64,000 bases of DNA from Denitrobaculum sp965225735 (GTDB lineage: Bacteria > Pseudomonadota > Alphaproteobacteria > Kiloniellales > Kiloniellaceae): contig CBDDBN010000029.1 of the NCBI GenBank assembly GCA_965225735.1, positions 496,001 through 560,000 on the forward strand, in the 5' to 3' direction. Below the pieces are notes generated by a model, which searched no databases, had not been told where the DNA came from, and worked only from the letters and a program-made list of their open reading frames with translations. The position numbers and the translations under genes are program-made. Position 1 is the stretch's first letter, and each line of letters starts with the position of its first letter. Positions 35,219 to 44,400 of the stretch are shown here, one piece after another.

Positions 35219-38212
35219 ATGACAACAGCGACCAAGAGACACGACGAGCTTGACCTCGCTGTCCAGCGCCAACTGTCATCCGAGATCAGCGGGACAACGC
35301 TGTTTGACCGCTTTTCGCGCGGTCGTTACGCGACCGATGCGTCCATCTATCAGATGACTCCGCTGGGCGTGATTGTTCCGGAGAACCTGGACGATGTGCA
35401 GAAGACGCTGGCCATCGCCCGCGACGCCGGCGTGCCCGTCCTGCCGCGCGGCGGCGGCACCTCCCAGTGCGGCCAGACAGTCAACGAAGCCCTGGTGATC
35501 GACACCTCAAAACATCTCAACAAGCTGATCGAACTGGACGTCGAAAACCGGCGCTGCGTTGTCGAGCCAGGCATCGTCCTCGATCATCTCAACGCGGCCC
35601 TTAAGCCGCACGGCCTTTGGTTTCCGGTCGATGTCTCCACCGCCAGCCGCGCGACCATCGGCGGCATGGCCGGAAACAACTCCTGCGGCAGCCGCTCGAT
35701 CCGCTACGGCACCATGCGAGACAATGTGCATGCCATCGATGCGCTGCTGGCAGACGGTACGATGCTGCATTTCGGCGAGGTGCCGCGGGACCTGGCAACG
35801 GTGAACAGCCCCTCGCCGGAGCACGATCTTTTTCGCGATCTCCTGGCTCTGGGCACGCGCGAAGCCGAGGAAATCCGTCTGCGCTTTCCCGAGGTCGCTC
35901 GGCGGGTTGGCGGCTACAACATCGATGCCCTCATTCCAGGCGGCGCTGCGACCGGAAACAATCTGGCGCACCTGTTGGTCGGTTCGGAAGGCACCCTCGC
36001 CTACTCCACGCGCATTGAATTGAAGCTCTCGCCGCTGCCACGGACCAAGGTGCTCGGCGTCTGTCACTTTGCCAGCTTCTACGAAGCCATGGACGCGACC
36101 CAGCATCTGGTCACTCTGGACCCCGCCTTCGTCGAGCTGGTCGACCGCACTATGATCGACCTGGCGCGGGACGTTGCCATGTACCGTCCAACCATCGAAC
36201 GCGTCGTACGAGGCAACCCTGAAGCTTTGTTGCTCGTCGAATTCGCCGGTGACGACGGCGATGAGAATCTGCGCCGATTGAAACAACTGGGTGAGCGCAT
36301 CGGCGATCTGGGTTTCGCCTGGGGCCATGAGGGCAAACACTGGGGTGGTGTCGTCGAGATTACCGACCCCGCCGAACAGTCCGCACTGATGGAGGTCCGC
36401 AAAGCGGGCCTCAACATCATGATGTCGATGAAGTCGGAAGGGAAACCCATCTCCTTCGTCGAAGATTGTGCTGTCCGCCTGACCGACCTGGCCGACTACA
36501 CCGAGCGTCTGACCAACATCTTCGAGAAACATGGCACGCGCGGCACCTGGTACGCCCACGCCTCCGTCGGCTGCCTGCACGTCCGGCCGGTCCTGAACCT
36601 GAAGCTGGACGAAGATCTGCGCAAGATGCGCGCGATTGCCGAAGAAGCCTTCGACATGGTTGCCGAATACAAAGGCTCTCATTCCGGCGAACATGGCGAC
36701 GGCATCGTGCGCTCGGAACACCACGAGCGCATGTTCGGGCCGCAGATGATCCAAAGCTTCGAGGAGGTCAAGGACCGCTTCGACCCCGACGGCCTGCTCA
36801 ATCCGGGCAAGATTGTCCGCGCGCCCAAGATGGATGAGCGCAAGCTTCTGCGTTACGGCCCGGACTACAAAGCCCCGGAGACGCGCAGCCTGCTGGACTG
36901 GAGCGCCTATCCCGGTGCGGCGGGCGGTTTCCAGGGCGCTGTCGAGATGTGCAACAACAACGGTGCTTGCCGAAAGCTGAGCGGCGGGGTCATGTGTCCG
37001 TCCTACCGGGTCACACGGGACGAACGCGACTCGGTGCGGGGCCGAGCCAACAGCCTGCGCCTGGCGCTCTCTGGACAGCTCGGCGCCGAGGCCTTCACCT
37101 CGGACGAGATGATTGAGACGCTGAAGCTCTGCGTCTCCTGTAAAGGCTGCAAGCGCGAATGCCCGACCGGCGTCGACATGGCCAAGATGAAAACCGAAGT
37201 GCTTGCGGCCCGAATCGGAACGCATGGCCTCAGCCTGCATGATCGCCTGGTGGCCTACCTGCCCCGCTACGCACCTCTTCTGTCCAAGCTTCCCTGGCTG
37301 GCCAACCTGCGCGATCGCGTCCCGGGCCTCGCGGCCATGTCAGAGAAGCTGGCCGGCTTCTCGGCCCGACGGGAACTGCCGAAATGGCGCCGCGATCGCT
37401 TCGATGACGGGGAAGCCGCGGCCCGGACCGACGCGGACAGCAGCAAAACAACAGAGCGCGAAGCCGTCCTCCTCGCGGATACCTTCAACCGCTACTTCGA
37501 ACCGGAAAACCTGCGGGCGGCTATGGCGGTTTTGCAAGCCGGCGGTTACCGAGTGCAGTCCATAAAGGCGGCTGACGGCAAACGTCCGCTCTGTTGTGGC
37601 CGCACCTTCCTGTCGGCCGGCCTGGTCTCTGAAGCCCGAGTCGAAGCCGAACGCGTCATCGACACTCTGCTTCCCTTCGCGCGCCGCGGCGTTCCGGTCG
37701 TCGGCCTGGAGCCGAGTTGTCTTCTGACGCTACGGGATGAATACACAGCGCTGTTTCCGGATGACCCAGAGCGGAGAGAACAGGTCGATATCATTGCCGC
37801 TCAAGCGCTGCTGCTCGAAGAGTTCCTGAGCAAGGAGGCGGAGGCAGGTAAGCTCAAACTCGAACTCCAACCCATTGCGCAGAAGGTGCTGCTGCATGGC
37901 CATTGCCATCAAAAGGCCCATGGCGCCCTGACGGCAACGCAGCAGGCCCTGAAGCTAGTTCCAAATCTGGAGGTCGCAACGATCGACAGCAGTTGCTGCG
38001 GCATGGCCGGCGCGTTCGGATATGGCGCCGACACCTACGATATCTCCGTGAAGATGGGTGAAGCCTCGTTACTTCCAACGGTGCGTGCAGCAGACAATGA
38101 TACAATGATCGTCGCTGACGGCACCTCCTGCCGCCACCAGATCGCGGACGGAACGCCGCGCCAGGCGCAGCATGTGGCACAGGTTCTCCTGTCAGCGTTG
38201 CACGGGAAATGA
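35219..38212 (+). CDS. FAD-linked oxidase fused to Fe-S/CCG domains (D-2-hydroxyacid dehydrogenase type)
   Basis: A 997-residue enzyme. The N-terminal FAD-binding domain of the PCMH/GlcD type has LPRGGGTSQCGQ and GMAGNNSCGSRSIRYG; a GlcD-type C-terminal oxidase domain ends near residue 535. A ferredoxin-like segment follows, with one cysteine set in CNNNGACRKLSGGVMC and a classical C-x2-C-x2-C-x3-C in CVSCKGCKREC. The last third holds CCG domains (CCGRTFLSAG and SSCCGMAG). This arrangement is that of long D-lactate/D-2-hydroxyglutarate-type dehydrogenases feeding quinones. The ATG at 35219 is preferred; an upstream frame adds 21 residues. A GntR gene follows 97 bases later. Confidence 0.85.
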   Translation: MTTATKRHDELDLAVQRQLSSEISGTTLFDRFSRGRYATDASIYQMTPLGVIVPENLDDVQKTLAIARDAGVPVLPRGGGTSQCGQTVNEALVIDTSKHLNKLIELDVENRRCVVEPGIVLDHLNAALKPHGLWFPVDVSTASRATIGGMAGNNSCGSRSIRYGTMRDNVHAIDALLADGTMLHFGEVPRDLATVNSPSPEHDLFRDLLALGTREAEEIRLRFPEVARRVGGYNIDALIPGGAATGNNLAHLLVGSEGTLAYSTRIELKLSPLPRTKVLGVCHFASFYEAMDATQHLVTLDPAFVELVDRTMIDLARDVAMYRPTIERVVRGNPEALLLVEFAGDDGDENLRRLKQLGERIGDLGFAWGHEGKHWGGVVEITDPAEQSALMEVRKAGLNIMMSMKSEGKPISFVEDCAVRLTDLADYTERLTNIFEKHGTRGTWYAHASVGCLHVRPVLNLKLDEDLRKMRAIAEEAFDMVAEYKGSHSGEHGDGIVRSEHHERMFGPQMIQSFEEVKDRFDPDGLLNPGKIVRAPKMDERKLLRYGPDYKAPETRSLLDWSAYPGAAGGFQGAVEMCNNNGACRKLSGGVMCPSYRVTRDERDSVRGRANSLRLALSGQLGAEAFTSDEMIETLKLCVSCKGCKRECPTGVDMAKMKTEVLAARIGTHGLSLHDRLVAYLPRYAPLLSKLPWLANLRDRVPGLAAMSEKLAGFSARRELPKWRRDRFDDGEAAARTDADSSKTTEREAVLLADTFNRYFEPENLRAAMAVLQAGGYRVQSIKAADGKRPLCCGRTFLSAGLVSEARVEAERVIDTLLPFARRGVPVVGLEPSCLLTLRDEYTALFPDDPERREQVDIIAAQALLLEEFLSKEAEAGKLKLELQPIAQKVLLHGHCHQKAHGALTATQQALKLVPNLEVATIDSSCCGMAGAFGYGADTYDISVKMGEASLLPTVRAADNDTMIVADGTSCRHQIADGTPRQAQHVAQVLLSALHGK

Positions 38213-38309
38213 CTCGCGTCGTGACCTCATTGCGCATTGAATTGAGAAACCCCATGCCTATCATGTAGAACGCGTTACAACAGTGAGAGAGCGGTCGGGG
38301 AACCGAAAG

Positions 38310-38993
38310 ATGGCTTCAAGCCCCCTCAAACAGCCGATTGTCCGGCAGTCGTTGCACGAGGAACTGGTCGGGCTCGTCCGGGAATTGATCGTGGACGGCG
38401 ACCTGCCGCCGGGAATCAAAATTCCCGAGAAAGAGCTTTGCGAACGTTTTGGCGTGTCACGCACGCCTCTACGCGAAGCCTTGAAGGTGCTGGCTTCCGA
38501 AGGCCTGGTGACGCTTACGCCTAACCGAGGCGCCGCGGCCAGCCTGATCACCATTGAGGATCTGGAAGAGGTCTTTCCGGTCATGGGCGCGCTGGAGGCG
38601 CTTGCCGGCGAACTGGCCTGCCAGCAGATGACGGCGCGGGAGATCGCCTCGGTGCGCTCGCTCCACGACCGCATGATGGAGCACTACCGGCAGGAACAGC
38701 TCAAGCCCTACTTCCAGCTCAATCAATCCATCCACGAAGCCATCTTGGCCGGCTCGCGAAACAACAGCCTCATCACCATGTATCGCTCGCTAGCCGGCAG
38801 GGTCCGCAGGGCCCGATACTTCGCCAACATGTCGCGTAGCCGCTGGGCTCAGGCCGCAGAGGAGCACGAAGAGATCATCGCGGCGCTAGAGGCGCGAAAC
38901 GGTGCTTTGCTCGCAGGTATCCTGAAACGGCACTTGCAGAACAAGTTTGAGACGGTCAGCCAGCAACTGGCCGAAATGAGCGATAGCGCTTAA
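38310..38993 (+). CDS. GntR/FCD-family transcriptional regulator
   Basis: A 227-residue FadR-subfamily regulator. A winged helix-turn-helix (ELIVDGDLPPGIKIPEKELCERFGVSRTPLREALKVLASEGLV) is followed by an all-helical FCD effector domain; metal-ligand-type His residues are visible in NQSIHEAI and EEHEEII and near the end. FCD regulators typically bind carboxylic acids. It follows the oxidase gene in the same direction and probably controls the whole hydroxyacid/TRAP cluster. The ATG at 38310 is used; a GTG at 38283 is possible. Confidence 0.87.
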   Translation: MASSPLKQPIVRQSLHEELVGLVRELIVDGDLPPGIKIPEKELCERFGVSRTPLREALKVLASEGLVTLTPNRGAAASLITIEDLEEVFPVMGALEALAGELACQQMTAREIASVRSLHDRMMEHYRQEQLKPYFQLNQSIHEAILAGSRNNSLITMYRSLAGRVRRARYFANMSRSRWAQAAEEHEEIIAALEARNGALLAGILKRHLQNKFETVSQQLAEMSDSA

Positions 38994-39039
38994 TTACTGA
39001 GAGACGTTTCGTCAGACAGGACTGAAGCATTACCCGCGG

Positions 39040-39582
39040 CTATTGCGCGGCAGGCTCCTTAGATTCGTCTGCTTCGGCGGCATCGTCCGTTTCCGGCGCA
39101 GACGCCGGATCCGCTTCGAGTTTCGAGATCCGGCAGCCTGTCACCCAAACATCGTAAACCGGATGTTCGACCGCTGAAAGCGCCGGCGAGGATGCAAACA
39201 TCCACCCCTTGAAGACGAGCCGCGCCGGTTCGTCCGGGCGAATATCGGTGATCTCCAGGAACGCTGTGGACTCCGGTGGCTCCTCAGGCGGCGTTTTCTC
39301 ACAGACTCTCGCGACAATCTCAAAACTGCCGAAGTGCACCGTCTCGCCGATGGGCGCGTCGAATTCAGATACCCGCGCGGTGATCTTATCTAAACCCTGC
39401 ATGATGGCACTGGTCACAAACTGAGGCTCTTGCTCTGTTACCCCAACGTCAGCAGGACTCTGTCCTGGTTCAGTGATCACAGAAGGCTCCGCCTGATCGG
39501 ATGTCTGCGCAAGCAGCGGTGACTGAAAAACAAGCGCGCCAACAGCGATGGCCGAAGCAGCCCACCTCACGGACTTCGTCAT
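39040..39582 (-). CDS. DUF2155 secreted protein
   Basis: A 180-residue protein with an N-terminal signal peptide (MTKSVRWAASAIAVGALVFQSPLLAQ). The domain ITARVSEFDAPIGETVHFGSFEIVARVCEKTPPEEPPESTAFLEI ... LVFKGWMFASSPALSAVEHPVYDVWVTGC matches the DUF2155 family of alphaproteobacteria, including the conserved G-W-M-F-A-S-S-P-A and two Cys. The C-terminus is acidic and Ala-rich. It overlaps the small gene upstream by 4 bases and belongs to the mlaD neighbourhood, so an envelope role is likely but undefined. Confidence 0.88.
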   Translation of the reverse strand: MTKSVRWAASAIAVGALVFQSPLLAQTSDQAEPSVITEPGQSPADVGVTEQEPQFVTSAIMQGLDKITARVSEFDAPIGETVHFGSFEIVARVCEKTPPEEPPESTAFLEITDIRPDEPARLVFKGWMFASSPALSAVEHPVYDVWVTGCRISKLEADPASAPETDDAAEADESKEPAAQ

Positions 39583-39851
39583 TCGCTGTCCTCGCCGCTG
39601 GCCAGTTTGGCGGAGGGCGCGGTCTTGGCCGCATAGGGGTTTTCGAGTTTATCGATCAAGCCGCTCAGAACCTCGCGGACCTGCTCCTCGTCACAGCCCA
39701 TCAGGATCGCGTCTTCCAAGGCGTCCTGCGCCATCTCCTGAATCTCAACGAGATTCTCGTTCAAGACTTTAATCTTCTCCCGGCAAGAGACTGGCGCGCC
39801 ATCTGGCTGCCGCCACACCGGAATATCTGATTTCTCGTCTCTCGTTGCCAT
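39579..39851 (-). CDS. Small conserved-looking cytoplasmic protein
   Basis: About 90 residues from the ATG at 39851 (an upstream in-frame start at 39860 adds three). It begins ATRDEKSDIPVWRQPDG and continues with a helical, acidic region (KVLNENLVEIQEMAQDALEDAILMGCDEEQVREVLSGLIDKL). No signal or membrane segment. It sits between mlaD and the DUF2155 gene with tight or overlapping junctions, so it is cotranscribed with them. I do not recognise a function. Confidence 0.7.
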   Translation of the reverse strand: MATRDEKSDIPVWRQPDGAPVSCREKIKVLNENLVEIQEMAQDALEDAILMGCDEEQVREVLSGLIDKLENPYAAKTAPSAKLASGEDSE

Positions 39852-39862
39852 AGCGCGCACGA

Positions 39863-40345
39863 CTACTGCAGCCCGCCTTCCGTATCGGCTTCATCACCGT
39901 TCTGCTCCGCAGCGCTGAAGACAAAGCGACCCAACAGATCCACAACGTTGATCGAACCCTGCGTATATTCGATGGCGCCGCCCGCCGGAATGTTGGCGTC
40001 ATCGCCACCCGGCGTCAGGCTGACAAAGTTGCCGCCAAGCAATCCATCGGAGATGATCCGGGCAGAGGTGCCGACCGGAAGCTTGATGTTCTCGTCGATG
40101 TTAAGCACGACCTGCGCGAAAAAGGTCTCGGGGTTCAGTTTCTGCTCGACGACGGTGCCGATCTTGACCCCTGCCATGCGAACGTCCGTTCCCGGCGCCA
40201 GACCTGTCGCATCGTCGAACTCGGCCGTCACCTCGTAGCCGTCGACGGTGCTCACACCGCTGCTGTTGAAAGCGAACACGACAAAAAACAACGCAACCAG
40301 AATGACGATTCCGCCCATGATGGTTTCGATAATGTTTCTGCGCAT
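39863..40345 (-). CDS. mlaD: MlaD-type MCE-domain protein
   Basis: A 160-residue inner-membrane-anchored periplasmic protein. One N-terminal helix (IMGGIVILVALFFVVFAF) is followed by a single MCE domain (VDGYEVTAEFDDATGLAPGTDVRMAGVKIGTV ... LLGGNFVSLTPGG). It would form the hexameric lipid-carrying ring of the Mla pathway that keeps outer-membrane asymmetry. mlaE and mlaF are not in this window; in alphaproteobacteria they are often elsewhere. Next upstream is the complex I accessory gene, 72 bases away. Confidence 0.9.
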   Translation of the reverse strand: MRRNIIETIMGGIVILVALFFVVFAFNSSGVSTVDGYEVTAEFDDATGLAPGTDVRMAGVKIGTVVEQKLNPETFFAQVVLNIDENIKLPVGTSARIISDGLLGGNFVSLTPGGDDANIPAGGAIEYTQGSINVVDLLGRFVFSAAEQNGDEADTEGGLQ

Positions 40346-40417
40346 CTTCCGACTTTCCTGATAGCTGCTTTGTGCACCCGCTGCGTCACCTCAGAAGAGG
40401 CAACCTGAAGCGAAATC

Positions 40418-40798
40418 TCAGCCCGGTGTCCAGGGCTCGTAGTCGCCGGTGGCTTTATCTCGAGCTCCGCCCTTAAAAGCGTGTCCGGGCGGACGGTAAG
40501 CCTGATCGGTCCCCGTCTGGTTCGGCAGATGCTCTTTCTGCCAGGCATGTTTCGCCGGGCCACCCTCAGGCGGAATCTCATCCGTGCCGTGGTGCAGCCA
40601 GGCATGCCATTCTGCTGGAACGCGGCTCGCTTCGACATCGCCGTTGTAGTAGACCCAGCGACGCTCCTTGCGCAGGCTTTCGCCATGCACGGTGCCGCCG
40701 CCTTTCATGCGATAGTAGCGATTGCCCTGCCCGTCCTGGCCGACCAACTCGCCTTTGAGCTTGGTGTAAAGCCATGTGCCAAACGTGCCGCCAACCAT
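40418..40798 (-). CDS. NADH:ubiquinone oxidoreductase subunit NDUFA12
   Basis: A 126-residue protein with the B17.2/NDUFA12 features: GTWLYTKLKGELVGQDGQGNRYYRMKG, RRWVYYNGDVEASRVPAEWHAWLHH, then a Trp-Gln-containing tail. It is an accessory subunit of respiratory complex I shared by mitochondria and alphaproteobacteria, on the matrix/cytoplasmic side. It lies upstream of mlaD in the same direction, a neighbourhood that is a useful lineage marker. Confidence 0.93.
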   Translation of the reverse strand: MVGGTFGTWLYTKLKGELVGQDGQGNRYYRMKGGGTVHGESLRKERRWVYYNGDVEASRVPAEWHAWLHHGTDEIPPEGGPAKHAWQKEHLPNQTGTDQAYRPPGHAFKGGARDKATGDYEPWTPG

Positions 40799-41419
40799 GC
40801 AAACCTCTTCATCTCGCCGAGCTCTTCGTCGCGCCGGACTATTACATCTCGAAAGACCTCAGTCCAGCAGCTTCAGACCGCCCCAAACTGCAGTCAGGAA
40901 CAGGCATCAAACCCGCGTCGGAAGACTTTCCGACTGCCAAACCGGATCTCAGAACTCTATCAGCGACATCTTTACAACTTGCGACCAGACCAAGCGGACC
41001 CGGTTGCCCCTCGCAACCACAGCTTCGATCGCACCACTAGATATACGCAAGCGCCTGAGTCCTGCGACAAGATGTTACAAATAAATTAACCATAGTCTGC
41101 TAGCCTGTGGATGATTTTCTAAAACATTGAAAAAGATGAATTTATCCCCATATATTACCTATTATAGATAGCTTTAAAATCAGCAATATACAACTTTAAG
41201 AATGCGCTCGTTAACGCTTCGTTAAGACAATATCTGGTGACGCAAGGCAAATGTTGTGGTTTACTCCGGTCATGCAACAAGATGTGCTGTCGCGGGGGAT
41301 TTTTCCGGCGTTTTAGATGGTACTGGCGGGGGCATAGCTTCGGGGAGTCGGGAGAATTTTCCCGCTCGGAGCTTCTGAAATCTGGCGAAACTTACATTTA
41401 GGTCAAGAGAGGACACGGC
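40799..41419. other. Long regulatory region upstream of nrdJ
   Basis: A 621-base gap between NDUFA12 (minus) and nrdJ (plus). The first 240 bases show nothing I can assign. From about 41070 it turns A+T-rich and contains a TTAACCAT half-site (41086-41093) and a full TTAA-N7-TTAA box (41211-41225). A small GGGA/TCCC hairpin lies near 41350-41365. I do not see the elements of an adenosylcobalamin riboswitch, which might have been expected in front of a B12-dependent enzyme. Confidence 0.5.
41211..41225. promoter_or_regulatory. CtrA-type box upstream of nrdJ
   Basis: TTAACGCTTCGTTAA has the exact TTAA-N7-TTAA spacing of CtrA cell-cycle regulator sites in alphaproteobacteria and is also a perfect odd-centred palindrome. 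It lies about 195 bases before the nrdJ start. A TTAACCAT half-site is about 125 bases further upstream. Confidence 0.5.
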
Positions 41420-44400
41420 ATGCGCATTGCACGTCGCTTCACCGAAGTCGGCAAAGACGTTTATGACTCGATCGAATTCAGAAAGACATCGAGCGAGATC
41501 CGCAATCCCGATGGATCAATCGTCTTTGAGGCGCGGGACATAGAGGTCCCAGCTGCCTGGAGCCAGGTTGCGTGCGACATCCTTGCCCAGAAATACTTCC
41601 GCAAGCGCGGTGTGCCGCGCAAGCTCACGCGAATCCGCGAAGACAACGTTCCGGCCTGGCTCTGGCGGTCGGTGCCTGACCGGAAAGCTCTGGAAGAGCT
41701 TGAGGAAGACAGCCGGATCGGCGGCGAGCACAGCGCCAAGCAGGTCTTCGACAGGCTGGCTGGCACCTGGGCTTATTGGGGCTGGAAAGGCGGCTATTTC
41801 GATGCCGAAGAGGACGCGCGCGCCTACTTCGACGAAATGCGCTACATGCTGGCCCGCCAGATGGCCGCTCCGAACTCGCCGCAGTGGTTCAACACGGGCC
41901 TGCACTGGGCCTATGGCATCGACGGCCCGGGCCAGGGGCACTACTTCGTGCACTTCGAAAGCGGCGAACTGGTGCGTTCGGCTTCTGCCTACGAGCATCC
42001 GCAGCCCCATGCCTGCTTCATCCAGTCGGTCAACGACGACCTGGTGAACGAGAATGGCATCATGGACCTCTGGGTGCGTGAAGCCCGCCTCTTCAAATAC
42101 GGCTCAGGCACGGGCACGAACTTCTCGCGTCTGCGCGGCGCCAATGAGAACCTCGCCGGCGGCGGCAAGTCTTCCGGCCTCATGAGCTTCCTGAAGATCG
42201 GCGACCGGGCCGCGGGCGCTATCAAGTCAGGCGGCACCACCCGCCGCGCCGCCAAGATGGTGACGGTCGATCTCGACCATCCGGACATCGAAGACTACAT
42301 CGACTGGAAGGTGGTTGAAGAACAGAAGGTTGCTGCTCTGGTCACCGGTTCCAAGACCTGTGAGAAGTACCTGAACGCAGTCATCAAAGCCTGCCACGCG
42401 ATGGAGGGTGAAGAGACTGGCGAGATTTCCCTCGATCCGCAGAAAAACCCGGTCCTGAAAAAGGCCATCCGGGCCGCGCGCAAGGCGCTGGTGCCTGACA
42501 ACGCTATTCAGCGGACTGTGCAGTACGCCGGTCAGGGCTATACCTCGATCGAGTTCAAGACCTATGACACGGACTGGGACTCGGATGCCTATCTGACCGT
42601 CTCAGGCCAAAACTCCAACAACTCGGTCCGTGCACCCAACGGCTTCTTCGAAGCTGTCGCAAACGACGGTGATTGGGCGCTGTTGCGGCGGACCGACGGC
42701 GGTGTCGCCAAAACCATTAAGGCGCGCGATCTCTGGGATAAGATTGCCCAGGCCGCTTGGGCTTGCGCCGATCCGGGCATCCAGTACGACACCACGATTA
42801 ACGAATGGCACACCTGTCCGGTTTCGGGGCGGATCAATGGCTCCAACCCCTGTTCCGAATATATGTTCCTGGACGATACGGCCTGCAATCTGGCGTCCCT
42901 GAACCTCATGACCTTCCGGCACGAAGACGGGCGCTTCGATGTGCCCTCCTACGAGCATGCCACACGGCTCTGGACTCTGACGCTGGAAATCTCGGTGCTG
43001 ATGGCGCAGTTCCCTTCGAAGGAAATCGCGCAACTCAGCTACGCCTACCGGACACTTGGTCTCGGTTACGCCAACATCGGCGGTCTTCTGATGGCGGCCG
43101 GTATCGCCTATGACTCGGACGAAGGCCGTGCCCTCTGTGGTGCCCTGACGGCCACCATGACTGGCGTCGCCTACGCGACCTCGGCCGAAATGGCCGGCGA
43201 ACTGGGCACTTTCCCCGGTTTCGAAGAAAACCGCGAAGAGATGCTGCGGGTGATCCGCAACCATCGCCGCGCCGCCCATGGGCACAGCGACAACTACGAA
43301 GAGCTCTCTGTTCTGCCGGTTCCGCTCGACGCTGATAACTGCTCGGACAAAGTCCTGCTTAAGGCCGCGAAGCGCGCCTGGGACGACGCTCTCTCGAAGG
43401 GCGAGAAGTACGGCTTCCGCAACGCCCAGACCACGGTGATCGCCCCCACCGGCACAATCGGCCTGGTAATGGACTGCGATACGACGGGCATCGAGCCGGA
43501 CTTCGCCATCGTCAAGTTCAAGAAGCTTGCTGGCGGCGGCTACTTTAAGATCATCAACCGCACGGTGCCCGAGGCGCTCGAGACCCTGGGTTACGACGAC
43601 GGCCAGATCGAAGAGATCGTCGGCTACGCGGTCGGTCACGGCACGCTGGTCGGCGCTCCAGGCGTCAACCACGAGAGTTTGCGGGCGAAGGGCTTCACGG
43701 AGTCTGCCCTGCAAGCAGTCGAAGCCAGCCTGGGATCTGCCTTCGACATCAAGTTCACTTTCAACAAATGGACCTTGGGTGAAGAATTCTGCACCAAGGT
43801 ATTGGGCTTCACCGAAGAGCAGTTGGACGACGTGTCGTTCGAAATGCTGTCAGCTCTCGGCTTCACCAAAGCCGATGTGGAGGCCGCCAACACCTATTGT
43901 ACGGGTGCCATGACGCTGGAAGGCGCGCCGGGCCTGAAAGACGAACATCTGCCGGTCTTCGACTGCGCCAATGCCTGCGGCCGCATCGGTAAGCGTTTCC
44001 TTTCGGCCGAAAGCCACATCCGTATGATGGCCGCAGCCCAACCCTTTATCTCTGGCGCGATCTCCAAGACCATCAACATGCCGAACCAGGCAAGTGTGGA
44101 TGATTGCAAAGATGCCTACATGCTGTCCTGGCGCCTGGGCCTGAAGGCCAATGCGCTCTATCGCGATGGCTCCAAGCTCTCTCAGCCGCTCTCAACGGCG
44201 ATCTTGGAATTCGACGAGGACGAAGACGAAGAGACCCTGGCCGAGCAGGTTGCGGAGGCACCGACCAACCAGCGGGCCGAGATCGTTGCAGAGCGTATCA
44301 TCGAACGCATCATCGAGCGTCAGACCGAGCGGGCGAAGCTGCCGGAACGGCGTAAGGGTTACACCCAGAAAGCCATCGTCGGCGGTCACAAGGTTTATCT

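Noticed and set aside
35507..37240. 577-codon minus-strand open frame inside the FAD/Fe-S oxidase gene
   Set aside because: Antisense shadow of a high-GC gene; translation is His/Gln/Arg-rich without family motifs, while the plus-strand frame has clear FAD and Fe-S motifs.
41146..41194. Two NrdR-box-like A+T-rich sequences upstream of nrdJ
   Set aside because: Poor match to the consensus and spacing of about 36 bp instead of 31-32; not strong enough for a regulatory call.
40799..41419. Adenosylcobalamin riboswitch upstream of nrdJ
   Set aside because: No B12 box or conserved core segments recognised by eye.
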